NCBI GenBank assembly: GCA_029262955.1
Contig: JAJCYL010000489.1
Span: forward strand, 1 to 19,480
Direction: 5' to 3'
DNA: 19,480 nt
DNA from: Cytophagales bacterium
GTDB taxonomy: Bacteria > Bacteroidota > Bacteroidia > Cytophagales > Cyclobacteriaceae
A program made the translations under genes and the position numbers. Shown here in pieces: positions 15,240 through 19,480 of this stretch. The first letter of the stretch is position 1. Each line of letters opens with the position of its first letter. The notes under the pieces are model-generated. The model was not told the DNA's origin, did no database searches, and saw only the letters and a list, made by a program, of their open reading frames with translations.

Positions 15240-15402
15240 AAACGATTCGGGAATAATAAGGAGAAGTAAGATTTGGGTAGTCAGTAGATACGCAATGTTG
15301 GAGAAAAGATTCTGAAGGCCTTTTAGGCCGACTGAAAGGGATTTTTCGGAACCTTATTGATAGAAATAAGATAACATAGAATTTAAAACTAAATTAATAC
15401 TC

Positions 15403-16011
15403 ATGAATACACCTAATTTATTGATTGTGATATTATCCACTTGCTTAGTAGCCTGTGGCCCTACTGAACGCAAAAGTGAAGCAGATCATCACAATGAAGA
15501 AAACCAGGAGGCTGACCATGAACATAGAGAGAACCAGGCTACTGAAACTACTTCAAATACTGGAAGTCCCAGAAAAGCGGCTATGACCAATGTTGGTCCA
15601 GCCCACATTCACATTGACTACTCAGCACCCAGTGTAAGAGGAAGAATGATTTGGGGAGGTCTTGTAGCTTATGATCAGGTTTGGGTAACTGGGGCGCATA
15701 AGGCAACGAACATTAATTTTCCCAGTGATGTGAAGATAAGCGATCAGGTAATCCCTAAAGGCAAGTATGCCCTATTTACCATTCCTGGAAGAGATCAATG
15801 GACAATCATCATCAATAAGAATTGGAATCAACACTTGGCGGACGAATACAATGGAGCCGATGATGTATTGAGGTTTACAGTTAGACCCGAAGAATTGGGT
15901 GAAACCCAAGAACAACTAACCTATGAGGTGAAAGCTATAGAAGGAAACAAAGGAGTCATATCAATATCATGGGATAAGCTTAAAGTTTCGTTTAACGTCG
16001 AAACAATTTAA
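15403..16011 (+). CDS. DUF2911 lipoprotein with His/Glu-rich linker
   Basis: A 202-residue protein. The signal ends in a lipobox (STCLVACGPTE, Cys at about residue 18). Residues about 25-55 are a His/Glu/Asn linker (EADHHNEENQEADHEHREN), another case of metal-favouring composition. From about residue 60 the DUF2911 domain is clear: IHIDYSAPSVRGRMIWGGLV, then VWVTGAHKATNINFPSDVKI, IPKGKYALFTIPG and WTIIINKNWNQ. DUF2911 proteins are common in Bacteroidota and are often extracytoplasmic; no reaction is established. It lies 163 bases after copB, in DNA containing a small GGCCT hairpin (15319-15331 region), and may be cotranscribed with it. Confidence 0.88.
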   Translation: MNTPNLLIVILSTCLVACGPTERKSEADHHNEENQEADHEHRENQATETTSNTGSPRKAAMTNVGPAHIHIDYSAPSVRGRMIWGGLVAYDQVWVTGAHKATNINFPSDVKISDQVIPKGKYALFTIPGRDQWTIIINKNWNQHLADEYNGADDVLRFTVRPEELGETQEQLTYEVKAIEGNKGVISISWDKLKVSFNVETI

Positions 16012-16038
16012 AATTAATGGACCTTTTTTGAAGGTAGA

Positions 16039-16122
16039 ATGATTCAGATTATCATTAAATACATATTTCTCACAATATGCCTATGTGTAGTATTACTTCC
16101 ATTGGTGGTAGTGTATTTGTAA
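16039..16122 (+). CDS. 27-residue hydrophobic peptide (possible small membrane protein)
   Basis: ATG at 16039 to TAA at 16120-16122 encodes 27 residues, nearly all hydrophobic: MIQIIIKYIF then LTICLCVVLL then PLVVVYL. It would form one membrane helix. GAAGGTAGA just upstream could serve as a ribosome binding site. It sits between two lipoprotein or exported-protein genes. The short length makes chance possible. Confidence 0.35.
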   Translation: MIQIIIKYIFLTICLCVVLLPLVVVYL

Positions 16123-16146
16123 AACTTAGTCTAAAAAATCAAGTAT

Positions 16147-16614
16147 ATGAAAAACATCTATAAACGAACTGTACACGCACTTTCTGCTGTCATCTTTGTC
16201 ACGCTGGCTGGCTGTTCAAGTGTATTGGGTCAACAGAATACTGAAGATCAGGTAGTCGGAGTGGTTGATGCCTTTCATGCGGCACTCGTAGCAGGGGATT
16301 CAACAACAGCCTTGAGTCATCTTGCCGATGACGTGACCATCCTTGAGAGTGGTGGAGTTGAAAGCAAAGAGCACTATCGTTCTGGCCACCTGGCCGGAGA
16401 CATGCGCTTTGCACAAGCTGTGCCACGAAAGCGGGGGAATATGAAGGTCAGCATTGTGAGAGATGTTGCTTGGGCCCACTCCACCAACATCACCCAAGGC
16501 CGGATGGGAGACCGCGAGATCAATTCACAGGGTGCAGAACTTGTAGTGCTAGCTCAAGAGGAAGGTATATGGCGGATCAAAGCCATTCACTGGTCATCCC
16601 GCAAGAGAAAGTAG
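16147..16614 (+). CDS. Exported NTF2-like (SnoaL/DUF4440-type) protein
   Basis: A 155-residue protein. The signal (MKNIYKRTVHALSAVIFVTLAGC) ends in a lipobox-like LAGC at residue 23, so it may be a lipoprotein. Residues about 35-150 have the NTF2-like cone fold pattern: VVDAFHAALVAGDSTTALSHLADDVTILESGG, then RSGHLAGDMRF and the final AELVVLAQEEGIWRIKAIHWSS. Such proteins are small secreted binding or enzyme-like folds with many different substrates; none can be assigned here. The region is visibly more G+C-rich (GGCCGGAGACATGCGC, GCCACGAAAGCGGGGG) than its neighbours, so transfer from elsewhere is possible. A weak CCCAA/TTGGG hairpin follows the stop. Confidence 0.82.
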   Translation: MKNIYKRTVHALSAVIFVTLAGCSSVLGQQNTEDQVVGVVDAFHAALVAGDSTTALSHLADDVTILESGGVESKEHYRSGHLAGDMRFAQAVPRKRGNMKVSIVRDVAWAHSTNITQGRMGDREINSQGAELVVLAQEEGIWRIKAIHWSSRKRK

Positions 16615-17110
16615 AGCAATAAATGATAATTAAGCCCAATTTGGGAACCCAATCTATTGCCAGAGCAGGCCTTTTTTAAAAAATAAATACTGGACAAAAA
16701 AACATTGAATATCAATTGAAATCAAACTTGAACAAACACCTCTATTTATTGTAGAAATAGACAGCTTTTTGTTAAATTGAGTCTAACTGATAAATAAATT
16801 AGCCAATGAAAAAATAGTTGCAGGTGCAAGTGGGATAGCCGTATTGCAGCCCCTATTTACAGGGCTATCTGTCCAAAAGGACTGCCTGATTTGCCGAATA
16901 CTCTCAAGCTTTAATTTTAGTGTAAGACATTTGAAAAACATCTGCTTAGAATTAGCAGTTACCAGTTGAACTTAACATCATCAGAAGTCTACTTCACCTA
17001 AGTGTGAAACATTTAGGGTCTTTACCAATCGAGATCTCTTTTTGCGTCCAAAAATCCATTTTGTTTGACTTGACTTGCAAGAATTTATATCCTAATTATT
17101 CATCAATAAA
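16615..17110. other. Intergenic region before the mobilization cassette, with small hairpins
   Basis: About 500 bases with no gene I can support. It contains an inverted repeat GATAGCC (16834-16840) and GGCTATC (16863-16869), directly followed by the hairpin GTCC-AAAA-GGAC (16871-16882), and CTGCT/AGCAG further on. A short frame near 16803 reads VAGASGIAVLQPLFTGLS, which might be a gene remnant. The left edge of the mobile element is probably in this stretch. Confidence 0.4.
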
Positions 17111-17246
17111 ATGGGTTGCCCATGCAACCACTGCTTCAGCCAGGCCGCTTTCCATTCCTTGACTTTTGCACTTTCCATTCCGCAATTTTTTGCTCATAAA
17201 TTCATGGACAGTGCAACTCCCAGCGGCGGCCCCTGCGCAGTAGGAG

Positions 17247-17317
17247 CGAGACGTGTTTTAAACGGTTCAAAACTCCGCAAGAGCTCCGTAATGAACTCGT
17301 TTAAAACACCTGTCTCG
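17247..17317. other. oriT-like imperfect inverted repeat upstream of mobC
   Basis: The arms are CGAGAC-GTGTTTTAAACG-GTTC (17247-17268) and its complement GAAC-CGTTTAAAACAC-GTCTCG (17293-17317, with small insertions). The 12-base core GTGTTTTAAACG / CGTTTAAAACAC is perfect. A 24-base centre contains CTCCG repeats. The region 17190-17320 is G+C-rich compared with its surroundings. It lies directly before mobC, where the transfer origin is expected in Bacteroidota mobilizable elements. It could instead be a regulatory hairpin. The nick site is not identified. Confidence 0.5.
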
Positions 17318-17359
17318 GTTTTGTCAAACGCTCCGTTTCACTCCACTACAAAACGATAG

Positions 17360-17673
17360 ATGTCACGGCCACCAAAAGCGATCAAACGACAAGAAAAGCT
17401 TACGCTTTACTATACAAAAGCAGAGTTCAGGTCATCTCAAAACAAGCTGAAGGTCATGGTCTTTCTAAAGCCGAATTTGCCAGGCGTAAAAGCCTGGACC
17501 ATACTATCAGGGAGAGGCTCACCAGTAAAGAAGCTGACTTCTATAGGAAGCTTGCTGGCATGGCCAATAACCTCAACCAACTAGCTCATGCTGCCAATGC
17601 CGGTCATTTGTTTACTATCAAAATTTTGGAGGCCTTGAGTGACATAAATCTTGTGATCGAAAAACTAAGATGA
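17360..17673 (+). pseudogene. mobC: MobC-type mobilization protein, frameshifted
   Basis: Starting at ATG 17360 (MSRPPKAIKRQEKLTLYYTK), the first 25 or so residues match the N-terminus of plasmid mobilization MobC proteins: a basic start, then a strand and a helix (TLYYTKAEFR). Between about 17430 and 17443 a base has been lost; the rest continues in another frame as ISKQAEGHGLSKAEFARRKS, then RKLAGMANNLNQLAHAANAG, the conserved core of MobC, ending at TGA 17671. MobC helps the relaxase act at oriT. The gene overlaps the relaxase start (ATGA), as in intact mobC-mobA pairs. Sequencing error is possible, but the relaxase also carries stops. Confidence 0.75.
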
Positions 17674-18443
17674 TTGGTCAGGTTACCATAGGGAAATCGT
17701 TTGGAGGAGTGGTCAGATATGTCATGGAAAAGGAAGGTGCCAAGGTATTAGAACAGGACGGGGTTAGAGCTATCAATCCTGTACTTACTATTTAAGATTT
17801 TAATGCCATTCGAATCCAAAGACCAAAGGTTAAGAACGCCGTCTGGCACACATCGATTTCCTTCGCTCATCAAGACAATTTATCCTCCCAGGAAATGGTA
17901 AAAATATGCAATGAATACCTCGACAAAATTGGCCTTGACCAAAACCAATTCTTGATGGTCAGACATCATGATACCGAGCACCAACATGTCCACATTATAT
18001 CCAATAGAATCTGTTATGATGGCGGCATAGTATCTGACAATTGGTGCAAAAACAGGACAGCGCAGATTTGTGATCAACTGGAAATGAAATATGGATTAAC
18101 TGTTGCCCGTGATCAAGGCAAAAGGAGGCAACTGCGTAATGACAAAGTACCTCTCAAGAAGAAGATCAAAAGTGAAATTAAGTAAGCTATTACTGAAAGC
18201 CTGATAAGGAAAATTTCTTCTTTTGACGATCTCACAAGTGACTTAAAGAAAAAGGATATCGAAGTTATCTTTCAAATCCAAAAAACTGGACGAACCAATG
18301 GGATCTCATTCGGAGCAGGTGGCATAAGTTTCAAAGGCAGTGCAATCAATCGGTCATTCAGCTTTGGCCGACTGGCCAAGGAACACTCTCAAAATGCTAA
18401 GAAAAATCAGCAACAAGATCATGACAAGAGAAGAGAAAATTGA
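17670..18443 (+). pseudogene. Relaxase (MobA/BmgA type, MOBP-like) with two in-frame stops
   Basis: From ATG 17670 (MIGQVTIGKSFGGVVRYVMEK) the protein matches the Bacteroidota relaxase N-terminus. Two TAA stops interrupt it: 17793-17795 (after VLTI) and 18183-18185 (after SEIK). Between them the metal-binding motif is intact: RHHDTEHQHVHI, His100, His104, His106 and His108 of the predicted frame, followed by SNRI and NRTAQICDQLEMKYGL. After the second stop comes ISFGAGGISFKGSAINRSFSF, the usual end of this domain. The catalytic Tyr would lie in the first part (RYVME). Relaxases nick oriT and lead the strand into the recipient. With two stops, the gene is probably dead unless the stops are suppressed, which nothing here suggests. 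Confidence 0.82.
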
Positions 18444-19049
18444 GATCATGTTTGAATCTATTCTCTCTGAGATAGAAAACATCGGGAAAAACATTTCCGG
18501 AGGTGACCATGGAAAAGTGCAAAATCATTTTTCAGCACTCAATCAAAAACTTGATGGATTTATAAAGAAGCTTTCCTCCGTCAAGCTAAATATTCAACAA
18601 CCCGATCTCTCTCCACTTGATAAAAAACTAGACATTATAATTGATGGTCTATACGACAACAGTAAACTGATCCCCTTCAACCAGGTTGTAGGTCATTTCA
18701 CGGGTAACCTGAATGTGTTTACCATTTACCAAAAACTGGTGTACTCCTTCGTGGTCTTTGTGTTTCAGAAGTTCAGCTTTTCTATCAGACTAATGTCAAG
18801 CTAATGGACAGACCAATTATTTCATGTAACCAGCATGACTGGCTCATTTTTAAGAGCTATTGGGATCTGCAAAGTATAGAACTGAAAGAAGAAATGATGA
18901 TGTTGTTACTTAATAGAGCGAACAGAGTGTTGGGAATTTTTACTATTTCAAGCGGAGGTGTATTTCTATTTTTACTGTTCGTTGTTGGTGGTAATACTAT
19001 AAATATAGTTGTTAGTACTATATATCCTAGAAATATATATAGGGTTTAG
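18421..19049 (+). pseudogene. Mobilization-accessory coiled-coil/membrane protein, probably frameshifted
   Basis: ATG 18421 lies inside the end of the relaxase (23-base overlap). The first 100 residues are charged and helical (MTREEKIEIMFESILSEIEN, then LDKKLDIIIDGLYDN), ending in a hydrophobic stretch IYQKLVYSFVVFV. Near 18750 the sense continues in a second frame (CVSEVQLFYQTNVKLMDRP, then the frame that runs to TAG 19047), including FKSYWDLQSIELKEEM and another hydrophobic part. Small coiled-coil proteins with a membrane segment are a regular third gene after mobA in Bacteroidota. The first frame ends at 18804, and the second ATG lies at 18804. Two separate small genes are an alternative reading. 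Confidence 0.55.
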
Positions 19050-19125
19050 ATTTTATAACCTGATCGTTTGGGACTTTCTTTCCTTTTATATGTCATACCT
19101 ATTTCCTGCAACCCATCAAAACCAG

Positions 19126-19169
19126 AAAAAAGGGAGAGTTAAATAACGCAGCTTAAAAAGCCTAACTCT
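19126..19169 (-). terminator. Intrinsic terminator for the minus-strand sdhB
   Basis: On the minus strand AGAGTTA (19169-19163) pairs with TAACTCT (19141-19135). The loop contains a smaller AAGC-type hairpin. The stem is followed by CCC and six T residues (19131-19126). It lies 25 bases after the sdhB stop and would also shield it from plus-strand transcription of the mobile cassette. Confidence 0.65.
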
Positions 19170-19193
19170 GATAAGCTTGAACTTCACGCGTGG

Positions 19194-19480
19194 TTATTTC
19201 AATAATCTCGCCTTATTGTATTCCCAGTTCATAAGATCAATATTAGCTACTGAGATTTCCTGTGGGCATTCCACCTGGCATGCTTCTGTATTGGTACAAT
19301 GACCAAAACCCTCAGCGTCCATTTGAGCAACCATGTTCAGGGCTCTTTCGCTAGCCTCCGCTTTTCCCTGAGGCAACTTGGCCAGGTGAGCGATTTTGGC
19401 GGAAGTAAACAATGCAGCACTCCCGTTTTTACAGGTGGCAACACATGCTCCGCAACCGATACATGCCGCCGAGTCGAAGG
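19194..19480 (-). CDS. sdhB: Succinate dehydrogenase/fumarate reductase iron-sulfur subunit, C-terminal part
   Basis: The frame is open at the window edge and ends at TAA (19194-19196, minus strand). It reads FDSAACIGCGACVATCKN, with the C-x2-C-x2-C-x3-C ferredoxin motif, then AALFTSAKIAHLAKLPQGK, LNMVAQMDAEGFGHCTNTEACQ and VECPQEIS. The second cysteine set (HCTNTEAC and VECP) completes the [4Fe-4S]/[3Fe-4S] ligands. This is the usual C-terminal half of the soluble iron-sulfur protein, which passes electrons from the flavoprotein SdhA to the membrane subunit in the TCA cycle and respiration. The front half, including the [2Fe-2S] domain, lies outside. It is a normal core gene and marks the chromosome side of the mobile region. 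Confidence 0.93.
   Translation of the reverse strand, partial: FDSAACIGCGACVATCKNGSAALFTSAKIAHLAKLPQGKAEASERALNMVAQMDAEGFGHCTNTEACQVECPQEISVANIDLMNWEYNKARLLK

Noticed and set aside
16803..16970. Short frame VAGASGIAVLQPLFTGLS as a gene
   Set aside because: No start codon suited, no clear stop-to-stop length, and no family I recognise; mentioned only as a possible remnant.
17111..17359. 82-residue frame directly before mobC
   Set aside because: It runs through the inverted repeat and shows no protein-like pattern; better read as the oriT/leader region.
1..19480. CRISPR arrays, tRNA or rRNA genes, insertion sequences with transposase
   Set aside because: I found no regularly spaced repeats, no tRNA-like or rRNA sequence, and no transposase frame in the window.

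Overview
The window comes from a member of the Bacteroidota, most likely a marine or environmental Cytophagales-type bacterium. The evidence is AT-rich DNA (about 40% G+C by eye), weak or absent Shine-Dalgarno sequences, and families largely or typically found in that phylum: DUF3347, a HYC_CC_PP-like protein, an HMA-AraC regulator, DUF2911, and BmgA/MobC-type mobilization genes. Almost everything lies on the plus strand. The one clear exception is the 3' end of a succinate dehydrogenase iron-sulfur gene (sdhB) at the right edge.

Left part (1-5300): the 3' end of a prohibitin/SPFH gene, then a run of small envelope proteins that look made for metal, probably copper. These are a Met/His-rich DUF3347 protein, a His-rich lipoprotein, a membrane-anchored TRASH-like Cys protein, a DUF302 protein, a small membrane protein and a His-rich HYC_CC_PP-like protein. 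They are followed by an unusual regulator that joins an HMA-like CxxC domain, an AraC-type helix-turn-helix and a third small domain. An unrecognised protein overlaps its end.

Middle (5300-10200): a scar where a beta-barrel porin fragment is joined directly to the tail of a membrane-anchored cytochrome c (with an internal stop), closed by a strong terminator. A tightly spaced row of exported proteins follows: a PepSY-like protein, a second copy of the His-rich lipoprotein, two tandem secreted YceI-like proteins, a double UspA protein, a DUF4136 lipoprotein and a small membrane protein.

Right-middle (10400-16600): glycogen debranching enzyme GlgX, a two-TM potassium-channel-like protein, a CopB-type copper ATPase (CPH motif, His-rich N-terminus), a DUF2911 lipoprotein with a His/acidic linker, a 27-residue membrane peptide, and an NTF2-like secreted protein. 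With the left part, this reads as a metal-efflux and general-stress island: periplasmic His/Met/Cys proteins would bind or sense the metal, the HMA-AraC protein could regulate, and CopB would export.

Right end (16600-19100): a decayed mobilization cassette. It has an oriT-like imperfect inverted repeat, a frameshifted mobC, a relaxase with two in-frame stops, and a frameshifted coiled-coil/membrane accessory gene. No integrase is visible. The strongest candidates for something undescribed are the paired His-rich lipoproteins and the three-domain HMA-AraC regulator.
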